Below, in pieces: positions 24,001-37,163 of a stretch of 64,000 nucleotides of DNA (positions are counted from its first letter, which is position 1; each line of letters begins with the position of its first letter). The stretch is taken from assembly GCF_002078875.1 (NCBI RefSeq), contig NC_034409.1:64771438-64835437 (forward strand), read 5' to 3'. The translations under genes were made by a program, and so were the position numbers. Under the pieces are notes generated by a model that had not been told where the DNA came from, searched no databases, and was given only the letters and a program-made list of their open reading frames with translations. Source of the DNA: Numida meleagris (taxonomy: Eukaryota; Chordata; Aves; Galliformes; Numididae).

Positions 24001-26452
24001 AGAGCCCTTAATGTTCAGAGGGAGTGTAATTATAATTGTACTAATGTAAGTCAGTAATGCCTATCCAATGGCTATTCTCTCCTGTTCTAACTGATACGCT
24101 TCCATACTAGGATGTTGAAAACTCTGCGAGTTAAAACGTTCCCCTCCTCAGCACCTCCAAAAATGGTTTGATTTTAATTCAACTTCTTGTGCATTTTTAA
24201 ATGCTTTTTCATAATCTTGTTTTGGAATTTAAAAAAAAAATAAATACTGTATTGTTAGGAATACTAAAATCGAACGTTTCATTTGCTAATATTGTTTTTT
24301 CAGATACAATCATCATAAGCATAAGTTGAATTAAATTTCTGATTAAAATAAATAAAGTCACCTGAATAAAAATTAGTTGTTTGAAGAATTAAATCTTTAT
24401 TTGAATGAGTTGCTTACTATTTGGGTACTGGGATTTTTTCCTTCCTGTCCTGCTGCAAGTAATTTCTCAGATATGTATTGTGACCCTTCTGAAACCTGCT
24501 GGGATGAAAGGAGGCCCAGTAGAAGTTACTGCTCTGATTTAATTTTCACAGAATAAGTTAGTGGGAGTATGGATTTTTTTATCTGATTTCTTCTTTGATT
24601 TCAGTTTTATTGAACTACTTAATTTTATCAATCTATGACAGTTTAGAAATCCTACCTAGTTTTTTTTTTCCTTTCATTCTGTATTTAGACTTAGTAGTAG
24701 GATTTCGTTTGTCTTTTACTTAAAAACACCTGGTAACTAATTTCTATTCATATTCCTTTTAAGATCAGCTTGTTACAGAAGTTCAGAACCACATCATGTG
24801 GAGAACAACCTCAAGTTTCCAATGCACATTAAAAACTCTTTTGAAAATTTGAGACTGAAACCTATTAGCATGGAGCATTTGATGTGGAAGTACTTTGGTT
24901 CACCTAGCTTGGTTTTTCTGGCAGCTCAGTTACTGAGAGCAACCAGTGAATCCCAGACAATTTATGACCTTTTGAAGTTCTTTTCTTGTCCCACGTGGAA
25001 GCCTGCTTATTAGCAGGTCTACACACTCTAGTTTCCCAGTCAGACACATACGCCCTCTCTTCTATACTGGATGTCTTTAAAATACCCTGGAAAGACCTTT
25101 TTTTTCCAGCTAATATGTGTTTATTTACAGACTGGACACATAAGGAACAAATAATTTTGCCTCATAGTCTGAGAGATCTTCCTCCCTTGAGCCCCATTAA
25201 TGTTTTTCAGTTTTTAGTATAGGATTAATTTTTCATAAGTACAGTCTAACACAGTATAAATATAATGTTACATTAATATAATGTTACAGCTGATTTTATT
25301 TTAGTAGAAATGAGAGGTCTTAGAAAAGAAACTCTTCATATCTGGGTGTGTAGAGGCAGTTTGACTTCACCCAAAATTTAGTTGTCTCTTGCCATCTTAG
25401 CGTCTAGATGCAAATGTAAGCATCAGTTTTAGGAAATTGGATATTGTATTTTGAAAACACTTAGTTTGTGTTTAAATGAAGGGCATTCTTGATGATGAAG
25501 ACATCCTGTGACTTAGATAGAAGTTCCACATCAAGTAGACTTAATTTTTTTGAATACAGCAATTTACAGTTTTGACTGAAAATGACACTCTGAAAACAGA
25601 GTTTATAGACACAGAGATAGGAATTGTTTTCCACAGCAAGCAGTTGAATTATACACTGGTTATATCTCAGATGTCCGAATTGTTTGGAAAAACTACTTTT
25701 ATAAAGTGTTGCATTCCCAGCTTTCACAGAAAAGTCTATAAAGTACTTGACATCACAGTAAATGATTAGTGATGTGTAGATCATTAATTTTTCCAATAAA
25801 ACAAGAAAAGCTATTGAGCAATATTCGTCATCATTACAATAAACCAAATTGAAAAAGGTGTTTCCCAATGTGCTTTATCCTGACTAACGGGAGCATATGA
25901 AAGGGTAAAATGATTCAGTGCAGGAAGGGAATGCTTAGTGCTTTTGCCCCCAGCCTGTACACCACTGATAGTATTTAACTAAATTGATGTTATGCAGAAC
26001 AGAGTGCTGGGGGGACACTGACTTTGGTTTATAGAGTGATTTATTTTGGTTATAGCTTTTTATAGTCAACTTAAGAGGAGCGGAAATCTATGATTTGTGA
26101 ACTGGGAGAATGTTGGCTATACTAGAAGCTCTTTCCATTGGTTTCACCAAAGAGGTTTGTAATCTCAGCTGAATATTCAGCTGGTTGGTGTAGATGACAA
26201 GAGAGACAAATGCTCTGATATGCTCTGAAAGCTAGATATGGCTGATTTCCATTCTTTCTTATTTCTCTCCAAGAGATCTTCAGGAAATAAGTAGATCTTT
26301 TCATATTGTGATTTACTTGGATTATTTTTACTGTTGTTCTTTGGAGAGGTGCTGGTAACTCACAACAGAATTTGAGGAGGGCTCTCCACTGTGTAGCCAG
26401 AGATACTTCCTGGGCAAGAGACCATGTTCTGTTTTGATTGGCTGGTTTTTTG
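21096..26452. other. unannotated interval
   Basis: AT-rich sequence with a T-run at 22726-22742 and a small direct repeat of TATAATGTTACA (about 25260-25288). Overlapping ORFs on both strands at 25461-25868 are AT-rich and unrecognised. I see no gene. Confidence 0.45.
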
Positions 26453-26520
26453 GGGGGTTGGGTTTTTTTTGTTGTTGTTGTTGTTTTTTGTTGTTGTTTG
26501 GTTCTTGTTTGTTTGTTTTT
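26453..26520. repeat. TTG/GTTT simple repeat
   Basis: A G/T-only low-complexity tract with five TTG units followed by GTTT units. The minus-strand ORF across it (poly-Asn/Gln/Lys) is an artefact. Confidence 0.85.
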
Positions 26521-29500
26521 ATTTTACTTTTCACTTGTAACAGATAAGATGGCATGACAAGCATAGAGCTGAGTCTCATCATCGTTTCCATGTGTGCTGT
26601 TAGTGCTTATACCTGTAGTTCATTCAAACGCTTCTACTTTCCTGTTCAGCACTGAGCTGGTTTTAGAGAGGCGTATCATCAAGGATTGAACACAGCCCTT
26701 TTAATTCAGATTTAGAATCTTTTTTATATGGAGGACTGAGGCTGGCCTCTCCATGAAAGCTGTTGGTATGTCAGTGATTTGCTGTATGGAACAGGTCTTG
26801 GTTAAACTTTTTTATTTTGAGGCTTTACTTAAATTGTAGATTTATAAGGCACTGCTTTAATTTGGGCCTACTGAGACTTAAGTGCAACTTAATCAACAGC
26901 TGTTGTCTTGAGGCCGTTAAATGTGTTTTTTTCTTCTTCCCTTGGCTTTTGATATTCTCACTACCTGCGTTCAGCTCAGCTGTAGCTTAAAAAAAAAAAA
27001 AAGTCTCCACAGATAAATGAAACAACATGAAACATTAATGCAGCTTTTCCACATTCTATCTTACCTATCTATTATTCTATCGTACTTGCAGGAGTGCTTT
27101 GCTACCTAACGCTCGATCATTATGGTGCCTGAATGACTGTTGTCCCCTCACATGTTAGCTTCATTTTGATCAAGAAAAGCACTTTGTGTTACATTACCTG
27201 AGTAACTTCCTGTGGGAAGACTGCTATTTATCATGATGCAGTTGTGTGGTGAATGAATGGAGGTGTTGTTTCAACTGCAGTAAATTGCATACATACCCAA
27301 AGAATTTATATATATATGTATATATTCTTCTGCAAAGTAAAATCTTAAGTATAAACAGGAGATTTTCACATTAGCAGTTATGAGACTGTTTAACCTGTTC
27401 AGTTTTCTGGCAGTTTAGTTCAGCTTTCATGAAGAAAATATTTACAGCAAATTAAACAAAGTTTTGACATAGATGCAACATTTTTGCAGTAGATTATGTT
27501 TAGTTTTTGTGCTATTCCATAAGAATTTGGAAATTAAAAAAGTATTAAAAAGGATTCCATGGTAAAGTAAATGCATATAATGATTATATAATGTCTGCAA
27601 GAAATAATTTTATAAACACAGTACTACGTTTTTCTTACTACTATTATCTATGAAAAATGGTTATAAGAAATACTTTTTCCTTTTTTTTAATCTAATGAGG
27701 TCTTTTTTGTTTAGTCAGTCCCACTGCAACCTCAATCAGCTGACTTCTGTTTCTGAATAACTGGCAATGTAGATTGTTTCTGTGGTATCTTATTTGAACA
27801 ATAGACCAATCTAGTGAAAATTAATTTTTAACTGAGAATTTGGGGAATGAGAGAGGGGGCAGAAAGGCTTTTTAGTCAGAAGAAGAGAGGAAGATAATGA
27901 TGCTTTATCCAAAATGTTAAGAAAAATGTCAAAAATATTTTATACCATAAAGGCAGAAGTGTCAATACAAATCTTGTCCCTGCAACTGAATGCACCTTAT
28001 TATTGTCTTAAGGCTTCCATGTTAATGCATAGATACAGTATTAGTTGGCATTATGTAGCACTATTTTTTTCGTATTATCATACAGAATTATTGGGATGCC
28101 TGTCTGTGTGTGAGCATGTTTTTATGTAAGGATAGGATTTACTTTGATTAGAGGTGCCCTTGTTAAATGTATCACAACATTAATTCTGGTCCTGTTTTGT
28201 TTTTTTTTTTAAAAAAAAACTTTGTCTGTATTCTGAGTAAAGAAATTTTAATCAGCACCACAGCCTTAAAATTATGGCGACTAACATCTGCCTTTAATTA
28301 CAGCAAAAAAAAAAAAAAAAGAAATGAGATTTTGATGCAGGCTTTTTATTATTGTTATTATTATTTGTATTTATTTTTAAAGCTTCATCCTAGTTATTTA
28401 AAGATCAGCCTAGATCCCTGACTTGAGAGTGAATGGGCATGAGTAGCAGTGACATATAAACTTCAGTATCAAATTAATGTCTACTGAAGGTCATGCAGAG
28501 ATTATTTTTAATAATGCTCAGCCCAAACATGCGATATGTATTCTGTGGAGCTCTGTCAGTGGTGTCTGTTGGAATAGTATCCTGGTTTTGATCCTGGATG
28601 CAAATTCATAGTCTGTTTCTCTATTTGTGTTTTCAGTAGTTGCTCATTCAATATTCTGTAGAAATGTGATTAAACTTTTTCAGAAAATGATGGAAAAAGC
28701 AATATTCAATGGCCTGTGGTTTTGTTATGTCAATCTAGTTGATAAGATGAAATTTTTGTCTTTAATTAATCTTCTGTTTTTAACTTTTGCATAGCAATCA
28801 GTTTTACTTTACAGAACCACTGTACTTAACGCTTATGCAGTTCTTCAGTCACATTACCAATAATTTAAAAATTATTAATGTTATAGTTGAAAACAAGTCC
28901 TTCCTTATGGTTTTGTGGCACTGTTCTAGATAAAAACTAGTTAGTGATTGCTTCACGATGATGGATGATAGTATAAGTAATGTAAAGAAACATCACTGTT
29001 GTTCCCCCTCCATGCCTAAAATGTAAGTTCACATGAGGTTTTGGGTTTAATGTCTAAATACATCACAGTAAGACTTCACATAAAAGACTAGTACCTATTA
29101 TCTGCAAAACTGGAATACATCTATTGCACTTAATTTGACAGCAGAACCATTCCAGATTTCTAGTGTGGGTAATAAATGTTGTAGTTAAAATTAGGGAAAA
29201 TTTTGAGATGATAATTTACCTGATGAAATGAAGATATTCATTGAAGAATGAATGAAGAATCTTTTTCCTAATTATATTCATTTATAACCAAACTGTTTCA
29301 CATAAAATTGAAACACTGCTTTCAGTGTCCTTACACATACCTTTGATTAGTTGATACTGATTAAATCAAGGAGAGAAAAACTGAAGTCATAAAGTGAATG
29401 TCACATGACAGTAGATACTGGTTGTACGATGAAGTGGGATCTGTGAATATGCTTCTTCCATGGTGACAATGCGAAACAGAGAACTTTGGAAAGATGCTTG

Positions 29501-31713
29501 TTGCACCATCATTGCCTATCCTGTGCTGTTTAAAAAAGTATTTATTCCAAAAAAATTGTGAATTCTCCAGTTCAGTGCTAACTAAAAACCAAGCAACTAC
29601 TCCTCTTCCTTCTTACTTCTTCACAGAAAAACATGGGTAAATGATCCTTTGTGCAAGCAAAAAGTATTAAAAATGTGAATGAATCGCATTTTTTCAGGTT
29701 TGTCACTGATATCTGATCTTCTTTACTTTAACTAAAATGTTTACTTTTATCCTTGAAGCTTCTGAGGCCTGAAGGATGGTAGCAAATAATGAAATAAATC
29801 AGGGCTTTATCTAAGTGTGGTATTAAGCGTAGTTAATTTACAAAGTTTTTTTTTCTGTTGAGTGGAGAGGGAAAGTACACTACAGGAACAAGAGAAGTAG
29901 GGAGGAAAAAAAGATGAGATTATGCTCCATTGGTCTAGCATTTTGTCAGGAAAAAATCCTTATGTTTTCACCTATTCAGGTTCAAAAATTATGGCTTATT
30001 TTCAATCTCCAGTTTATGGCACCAGAGCACCATGTAGCTATTTCTAGCATGTTTGTCATAAAAAGGTATACCCTAAAGAGACACTTCTCATAAACACTGA
30101 GCACCAGAAATACTCTTCATATTAAATTGGACCACATGAATAATACAGAAGTCATGAATTTAAATTATTACTGGCATTTGGAGAAAATGGCAGTATTTCA
30201 GCCATTAAATAACAACTTTGCTTTATTTCTGGAAACAAAGTTATTAAGCTGTAAATCATATTGATGCTATGGCTGGGATATATTTCTGATTCTCCAGTCA
30301 TCCAGACATACCTCAGAAGTAGTGCTACATGATATTTATTTCCTCAAAGGTCTTTGGGCCACTTGTGTGAGATGCTTGAGGTACAACCATGCTAGAATGG
30401 CAGTATTTTATATTATCAGGTCTAGGTACTACAGTTTGTAGAGCTGGAATATTTTTGAGGTGGATCTGATCTGTGCTGCGTTTGATACTTCTGCAGTCCC
30501 ATAACAAGTGGTGATGGAACTAGCTATTTTAACATTAGCTAGGACACTAAGTACTATTGTCATGGGAATTTTTTCTCCCCAACTTTGCAATTTTGGCTGT
30601 TGACGTATCTTAACCAGGTAAGATTGAAGCTTCACCAGATGATGACCCATATGTGTAAATACCTCTGCATTCTGCAGTGCTCATGATTTCTCCTTCCTGT
30701 ATCTCTCAGCTTGCTTCCTACTTAGAGGAATTAAGTGGAGGTGAACTGGAAAACTGCGTTGAAACAAGTGACTGCTTGTTGATGGAGTCTATAAGGGGTC
30801 TATGTCAGAATGCAGAGGGGAGAATAGGTTTCATTCAGTAGTTCTGGCACAGGAAACCAAGAGTTTCCCTTTGCTTTAAGAAAGATGTCGTGAATGACAT
30901 TGGAAGGAGTGCATTTTCTTTTTCCAGAACCTTCCTTTGTAAAGTATGGCTACTGTATTTGCACAAGTGCCAAGAAATAAAAGGAAGTACTAAGAAATGC
31001 TTTCAGTTTGATGAGGAGTCTCTCCAGTTTGTAGTTTGCTGGAAAATAAATTGTCTATAGCAACCATAATGTTAGAAGAAATATATCTCTGGACTTTCCA
31101 TCAGTTCTCTTTCTATTGCGCTGTTTCTTCAAAAGGGCAAACTCGGGCAAATATAAAAAGCTCTGGTTAGTGAGGTCACCTGAGAAACTCAAAGATTTAG
31201 TTGTATAGTTGTTTCACCTTCCTATTCATCTGAGACACAAAAGGCATCATAAACTGGAATAATAATCAGTGGAAAATGCCGATATAGAAGGGCTGTAAAT
31301 TCGGTGTGACAAAAATAAGCAGCAAGAGGAAAACACCTTTGCAAATTGAACGAGGCATTGAGCAGCACAGGAGGCTACGTACCGGAGCTTAAGCTTTGTA
31401 CAGATGAAATAAGACCTGATAAAAGTCAGGCTGACTTAGAAAGTGTGAAAGAAGTGAAAACAAATAGGAAAAGTTTTCAGCTATATACATAAAAAGACAC
31501 TGCACAAAGAAGAAAAGCTTTCTAGGTTGTAGGATGGGACAAGGTAAAGAACAAAAATGGTAAACTGAGCAATGTTCCTTAGCATCTGTAAGGATGATTA
31601 GAGTGAGTGTGGGCTCAAAGATAGGAAGAAAAAAGGAATAGTGGGAATGAAAGCTGAGATGCAGAATATTTTACAATATGAATTTAATGTCTTTTAAGTA
31701 ATAAGCTGTGAAG
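26521..31713. other. unannotated interval
   Basis: Over 5 kb of AT-rich DNA with poly(A) near 26988-27002 and 28304-28320, a short TA/TG tract at 27308-27326, and adjoining T and A runs at 28200-28219. No ORF or repeat family recognised. Confidence 0.5.
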
Positions 31714-31750
31714 TCTTTTTTTTTCTTTTTTCTTTTTTCTTTTTTTTTCT
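31714..31750. repeat. T-rich (TTTTTTC) tract
   Basis: Low-complexity run of T broken by single C residues. The lysine-rich minus-strand ORF over it is an artefact. Confidence 0.8.
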
Positions 31751-32059
31751 GAGGGGTAGAAGGTTCAAAAGCATCCATTTCTGCTAGAACGTTCAGATTT
31801 CTCCTGTTGAAGAAAGATGAAAATCTGATGTGGAGTGGGCCATCATAGAACACTTCTGAGCAACAACTATGGTGTGTTTGTGGGAGAGGAAATCAGACCC
31901 ACATGAACGCAATCATTTCTAGAGTCAGAACAGCTGTTACCATTACACAGGCTGTGTTGCAGAGGACACAGAGCTCTTGCTCCAGAAGGGGAAGATAGAA
32001 AAGTTCTGTTATTTCTGTCTAGCAAATCAAAATTGGTGAGTGATTGTTTTGATAAGAGT

Positions 32060-32348
32060 ACAGGTGACAGGTCAAAGGGAAATGGCCTCAATTTTCACCA
32101 GGGGAGGTTTAGGTTGGATATCAGGAAAAACTTCATTACAGAAGGGGTTGTTAGGCACTGGAACAGGCTCCCCAGGGAGGTGGTTGAGTCACCATCCCTG
32201 AATGTATTTAAAAACTGTTTGGATGTGGTGCTCAGGGACATGATTTAGCAGTGGGTTGTTAGAGTTAGGGTAGCATGGTTAGGTTGTGGTTGGACTTGAT
32301 GATTTTGAAGGTCTTTTCCAACCTGAGCAACTCTATGAATTCTATGAA
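32060..32348 (+). mobile_element. CR1 3'-end fragment
   Basis: About 290 bp of CR1 tail on the plus strand. It encodes the last ORF2 residues ([14 protein letters not shown] then HWNRLPREV) and ends GATGATTTTGAAGGTC...TCTATGAATTCTATGAA. It starts abruptly near 32060, as expected for 5' truncation. The terminal sequence groups it with the 35.6-36.9 kb copy. It encodes nothing functional. Confidence 0.93.
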
Positions 32349-33399
32349 CTTATTACGCTGGGTGAAACTATGGCATTGTTGGAATAATATTTTGTTTAGA
32401 GGGGAAAAGAGTGTGGAGAGGGTTAATCATAACCTCTCATTAGAAAATAAACTTATTTCCTCATGTAAAGTCGCAGGATTTTTCCCCATATAGATATTCA
32501 CATCCCTAGGACTAGGACTACCAGTGCACCACTGATCAAGGAAGTCTTTTATGCTGTGAAGTCTATTTTTATTTTAAAAATACAAGTATTCATTTGTAAA
32601 ATCATTTGCCCATTATTCCTTTCCTCCTTCACACATACTTGAAATTCTTCTGGCTTTTGAAACATGAAGGATGAAATTAACTACTTTACAACTTTACAAC
32701 ATCAGATTTGAGATGTGTCACAGCAAAATGGAAGATAAAATGGATATATTTAATATTCTTCCTGCTAATTAATCAAAGCAATAGTAAGACAGATACTTCT
32801 CAGAAAAATTAAAAACAGGGTAAGGCCCCTTTCTGGTATTGCGTGATGTAAAATATTGCCTTAGTATTTAGCAATATCCTAATCTATCTCCTTAGCTTTC
32901 TTGTGCCATTTTTCAATTAATTTTTCCCCCGCAGAAATAAGTGTTTTAATAAGCGTATACAATAACACCAATCACTGATGGTAATTACTCTATGAAATGA
33001 CTATTTTTATTGTAGCAAATATAAAATGCCAATTTTAATTATGTAAAATCACTAATGCCTTAATGACTTTAGCCCATTTTCTATGTTTGTGCATGAAAGC
33101 TGGCTCCATATTTTTACTGTTACTAAAGTTATAAGGAGATATTGGGCTTTAAATGTTTATTGTCATCTTAGCAAAGTGGCTTTTATTTTTTGTTTGTTCT
33201 GAAAAGCTTGGCAGAGTAGTGACAATCCACACACTAATGGCTAATCTGGGCATGAGCCAAAAGAACAGTAATAGCTACAAGCATAGAACAACCGTCTGAA
33301 GAGTAAATGCCAAATTAATCCCTCATGTAACTATTTTGCCTTAGAAGAGTTACATCTGAGAATAAATTTCTAAGTGTGCATCCACATAATGTGAGTGTT
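32349..33399. other. unannotated interval
   Basis: AT-rich kilobase between the CR1 tail and the tandem repeat. I see no gene. Confidence 0.5.
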
Positions 33400-33900
33400 T
33401 CACCATGATTTTGGTTTGAGTTCAGGGAAGAGGTAGACGTAGGGTTCAGAGAGAGAGGGAGTAGATGCCCCTTGTAATTCTGATAGTGAAAGGCTTGCCA
33501 AAGGAAGTTGAAAATCACTAAAATACTTCCATTTTGATTCCTTTCTGTGCATGTTCTGGGGTGGAGCGTGTTTTGAATCTGGTCAATGACAAGATTTTAG
33601 TTTGTGGTAGGTGTAAGGATTGAAGAGAGAAGGCGAAGATTCCCCTTGTTAGCTGGGTTGTGAAAGGCTTGCTGAAGGAAACTGAAGTCCATTTAAAGTC
33701 TTGTGAGCATTTTTTCATATGATTCCCTCACAGCATGATTGCTTGACAAGGATTTTAGTTTATGTTCATCATAGGGTAGAGTTTGTAGAGACAGCCCAGA
33801 CTCTCCTTGTGATTCTGATTGTGAAAGACGTACCAAAAGAATTTGAATACCACTTAATGACTTCTATTGTGAACAGTTTTTCCTTTGAAGCTTAGGGTCA
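33400..33900. repeat. three-unit degenerate tandem repeat (about 160-187 bp period)
   Basis: Three diverged copies follow one another. Each begins GATTTT(G/A)GTTT (33406, 33593 and 33752). Each then has an AGAG-rich stretch, a CC(C/T)CTTGT box with TTCTGAT or its variant (about 33466, 33636 and 33805), a TGTGAAAGGCTTGCC-like core, then a GAAGTTGAA-like segment and a CACTTAA-like tail. Spacing is about 187 bp between units 1 and 2 and 159 bp between units 2 and 3. It matches no family I know. The minus strand has short ORFs over units 1 and 2 that share residues only because the DNA is repeated. Confidence 0.7.
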
Positions 33901-34092
33901 GTGGTTGTTCTTGGTTAGAGCAGGTAAGGTCACTTTTACTTGTTATGAGCTATCTTGTAATATAGAGAACATTGTTCTGGCTTCTCCTATAGGGTTTAAA
34001 ATTCATTTTGCTAGGGTTCAACCCCAATACGACGAGTTTGTAGTTTGAAAATTGTCAATAGTTACTGTCTTATAATGATGATCTATTGAAAG

Positions 34093-34188
34093 CGTAAGTG
34101 GCTAGAACCTGAGGCACCGCCTCAGTAGTCTGTCATAATTAATCTTAATTTTGATTTAACTCAAACAGTGAGGCGGAGTGCCTCACTG
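34093..34188. repeat. paired-palindrome element flanked by 8-bp direct repeats
   Basis: Two perfect GC-rich hairpins stand in AT-rich DNA. CTGAGGC-ACC-GCCTCAG is at 34109-34125 (7-bp stem, 3-nt loop). CAGTGAGGC-GGAGT-GCCTCACTG is at 34166-34188 (9-bp stem, 5-nt loop). The hairpins resemble each other in inverted orientation, like terminal inverted repeats of a tiny element. The 8-bp direct repeat ATTGAAAG occurs at 34085-34092 and 34189-34196. The right copy abuts the right hairpin, but the left copy is 16 bp from the left hairpin. An 8-bp TSD would suit a hAT-type MITE remnant. The hairpins are seen; the transposon reading is inference. Confidence 0.5.
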
Positions 34189-34196
34189 ATTGAAAG

Positions 34197-35649
34197 TATA
34201 CAACAGTACAAGGTTCTTTGACTTTTCTCTTGTACTCTTTCTGTGTTCAGCAGTGTTACTTCTTAATGACTTCTTTCAATTTACTCAGATATGTGAAACT
34301 CATGGTTCTCCTCTATTCATATTTTTTTGCCCTATAGAAAACTGTTAATAACAATAGCTGAATAGTTATGTCCCATTGTGTTATTACTGGTTGTGGTCAT
34401 GGTGCTTCCTTGATCATGTGAGAAGTCTGTTAGATCTATAGCAATCTCTTTTTTCCTCTATAGTTTCTAGTCTACTTTTGATATGCTTTATCGGTAGCAC
34501 AACCAGTTCTAAACAGTGGCACCAGAAGACTGTATTAACTGGCTAAATGTAAGAATATTGACATTCTCCTCTTTTGTTTCCTGTCTGTCTCTGTTACCGA
34601 TTTTATACAAACATTATCTATCAAAAGTTTTATCCAGACATAGCCTAGTCTTAGTGGATTAAAATCCTGGTGACATTTGTGTCTGGGTTTGCAGTCATAC
34701 CAGTTTGATTTAGTTTTATGGGGATATTGCTTCTGTTGCTTAAAGAATTTTTGTGATCTCTCCATCATTCATTTCCAGATCATATCATGTATGTCTTCAG
34801 CTGTATATTCTTTCTGGGTTTACGAGCACTTCAGCCGATCAATGCTGTTATTTTCCCTGTGTAAGTGAATGACATTTGTTCTGAATTCAGAGCCTTCATA
34901 GTGAGTAAGATTTTCCTTGAAGATGTTTGCCAATACCATTTGGTTCAAATGCCATTATGAACTCAGATTACCACAGTTGCTCTAATAATTCATCACATTT
35001 ATACTTGTACCTCTTGGGGAATGAGATCACATTTATTCTCTGGAAATCTATACGTAACCCAGTGACCTTCCTGATTCGGAAGCTGTAATCAGAGTTTTCT
35101 CTATTGGCTATATGGCACCATTATTTCTTGTTTAAGCATTTTTTTAGCTTAATTTAGCTGTTTCAAAATAGTAATTTACTTGCAAGACATTTGCTAAAAT
35201 ATGGTTGAAATGGTAGTTGGATGCAACTCATTTCTCATTTCTATAGTTCCCATGAAAATGTCCTGGATAACTTCCATTTATATTCTGTGTGTGCTGCTCT
35301 CTTGCTAGCAGTGATGTTTTTATTTTCTAATCTTTCAAGATTTCTTCTGTCTTTTGCTGTTTAATTATGTTCGTATTTTAAATGCAGGTGTTTTACAGCT
35401 CTACAGCTGTACCTCCTTCAGTGATGATCGTAGTCCACATAGCCTACTAAACCCGGCAGGCTTATTGTGCCTGCTAAGTTCCATCTGCCACCTCGATGCT
35501 AGCAAGCAGGAATATGGCAGAAATTTATAGTAACTCTTTGTATACTCTATAAGGGTCTTACTAAGTTGTTACATTAACTCATCTGAGCTGCTTCATCCAC
35601 AAATCAGTTCAACACTGACCCAGTAAGTGACCCACAAGCCCTAGAACTT
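34197..35649. other. unannotated interval
   Basis: About 1.45 kb with scattered short minus-strand open stretches (for example 34768-34535) but frequent stops and no recognisable motif. I see no gene. Confidence 0.45.
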
Positions 35650-36863
35650 TCCAAAATCTATCTTCTATGACAAAGTGACCCGCTTAGTAGATGAAGGCAA
35701 GGTTGTCGATGTCGTCTACCTGGACTTCAGTTAGGCCTTTGACACTGTCCCCCACAGCATCCTTGTGGAGAAGCTGGCTGCCCATGGTTTGGATGGGCAT
35801 ATGCTCTGCTGTGTGAAACACTGGCTGGATGTCCGGGCCCAGAGAGTTGTGGTCAATGGAGTTAAATCCAGTTGGCAGCCAGTCACGAGCGGTGTCCCCC
35901 AGGGCTTGGTGCTGGGGCCTCTTCTATTCATCTTTATCAATGATCTTGATGAGGGGATTGAGTGCACCGTAAGTTTGCAGATGACACCAAGTTGGGAGGG
36001 AGTGTTGATCTGCCAGAGGGTACAAAGGCACTACAGAGGGACCTGCATAGACTGCATCGATTGGCCAAGGTAAACCATATGAGTTTCACAGGGCCAAGTG
36101 TTGGGTCCTGCACTTTGGTCACAACAACCCCAGGCAACCCTACAGGCTTGGGGAGGAGAGGCTGGAAAGCTGCCTGATGGAAAGGGACCTTGGTGTGCTG
36201 ATGGACAGTTGGCTGAATATGAGCCAGCAGTGTGCCCAGGTGGCCAAGAAGGCCAGTGGCATCCTGGCTTGTATCAGGAATGGTGTGGTGAGCAGGACTA
36301 GGGAAGTAATCCTGCCCCTGTACTCGGCATTGGTGAGGCCTCAGCTCGAGTACTGTGTTCAGTTTTGGGCACCTCAGTACAGAAAGGACACTGAGGTGCT
36401 GGAGCAGGTCCAAAGAAGGGAACAAGGCTGGTGAAGGGCTTGGAGAATATGCCCTACGAAGAGCAACTAAAGGAACTGGGGTTGTTTAGTCTGGGGAAGA
36501 GGAGGCTGAGGGGAGACCTCATTGCTCTCTTCAAATACCTGAAAGGTGATTGCAGTGAGAGGAGGGTTGGTCTCTTCTCAGTGGTGACAGGTGACAGGAC
36601 AAGGGGAAATGGCCTCAAGTTGTGCCAGGGGAGGTTTAGGTTGGATATCAGGAAAAACTTCTTTACAGAAAGGGTTGTTAAGCATTGGAACAGGCTCCCC
36701 AGGGAGGTGATTGAGTCACCATCTCTGAATGTGTTTAAAAACTGGATGTGGTGCTCGGGGACATGATTTAGCGGTGGGTTGTTAGAGCAGTATGGTTAGG
36801 TTGTGGTTGGACTTGATGATCTTGAAGGTCTTTTCCAACCTGAGCAATTCTATGATTCTATGA
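35650..36863 (+). mobile_element. CR1, 5'-truncated (RT domain to 3' end)
   Basis: Plus-strand CR1 of about 1.2 kb. It opens in the RT domain (FYDKVTRLVDEG near 35668, then YLDFS followed by an in-frame TAG where other copies have K before AFDT). It continues through [13 protein letters not shown], a -1/+1 break just before the catalytic FADDTKLGG (35974 on), the RPQLEYC segment and the [12 protein letters not shown] tail. It ends in GCAATTCTATGATTCTATGA at 36863. The stop codon and frameshifts make it dead. The 3' end is of the AACCTGAGCAA type shared with 32.06-32.35 kb. Confidence 0.94.
36177..36434 (+). pseudogene. CR1 ORF2 C-terminal fragment
   Basis: 85 codons covering the post-RT region of CR1 ORF2 ([20 protein letters not shown] to the segment with [16 protein letters not shown]). 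The next frame (36431-36766) continues it with the last 111 codons after a one-base shift. It is a piece of the CR1 at 35650-36863, not a separate gene. Confidence 0.85.
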
Positions 36864-37163
36864 AAATTGGAGTGCTTTGTGCTGCTGCTTCTTAATGTCT
36901 TGGTCCTAGATGAAATGTTTGCCTTATGTCTCAGTTCTCCCTCTGAAGGGTTAATGCAATGAATTCTTTCTACTCTCTTCCTCCATCATCTTCTTCCATT
37001 AACTAATAATCAATCTGTACTCCTTGCTTGCTTCTTTCCTCTCTTGGGAAGGAAGAAGCCATAAGTGGAAGTTCTTTCAGAATATCCTCAATTTATGATT
37101 TCTAACTTTATCTCATTGTTTTAGAAAAAAATGTTTAATTAATAAACAAGCAAACAAACAAAA
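36864..37163. other. spacer between CR1 and LTR
   Basis: 300 bp of pyrimidine-biased, AT-rich sequence ending in CAAACAAACAAAA next to the LTR. No feature. Confidence 0.5.

Noticed and set aside
25461..25868. 135-codon minus-strand ORF opposite a 65-codon plus-strand ORF
   Set aside because: AT-rich, no motif and no splice-site support; best explained by chance.
26328..26591. Poly-Asn/Gln/Lys ORF
   Set aside because: Translation of the TTG/GTTT simple repeat.
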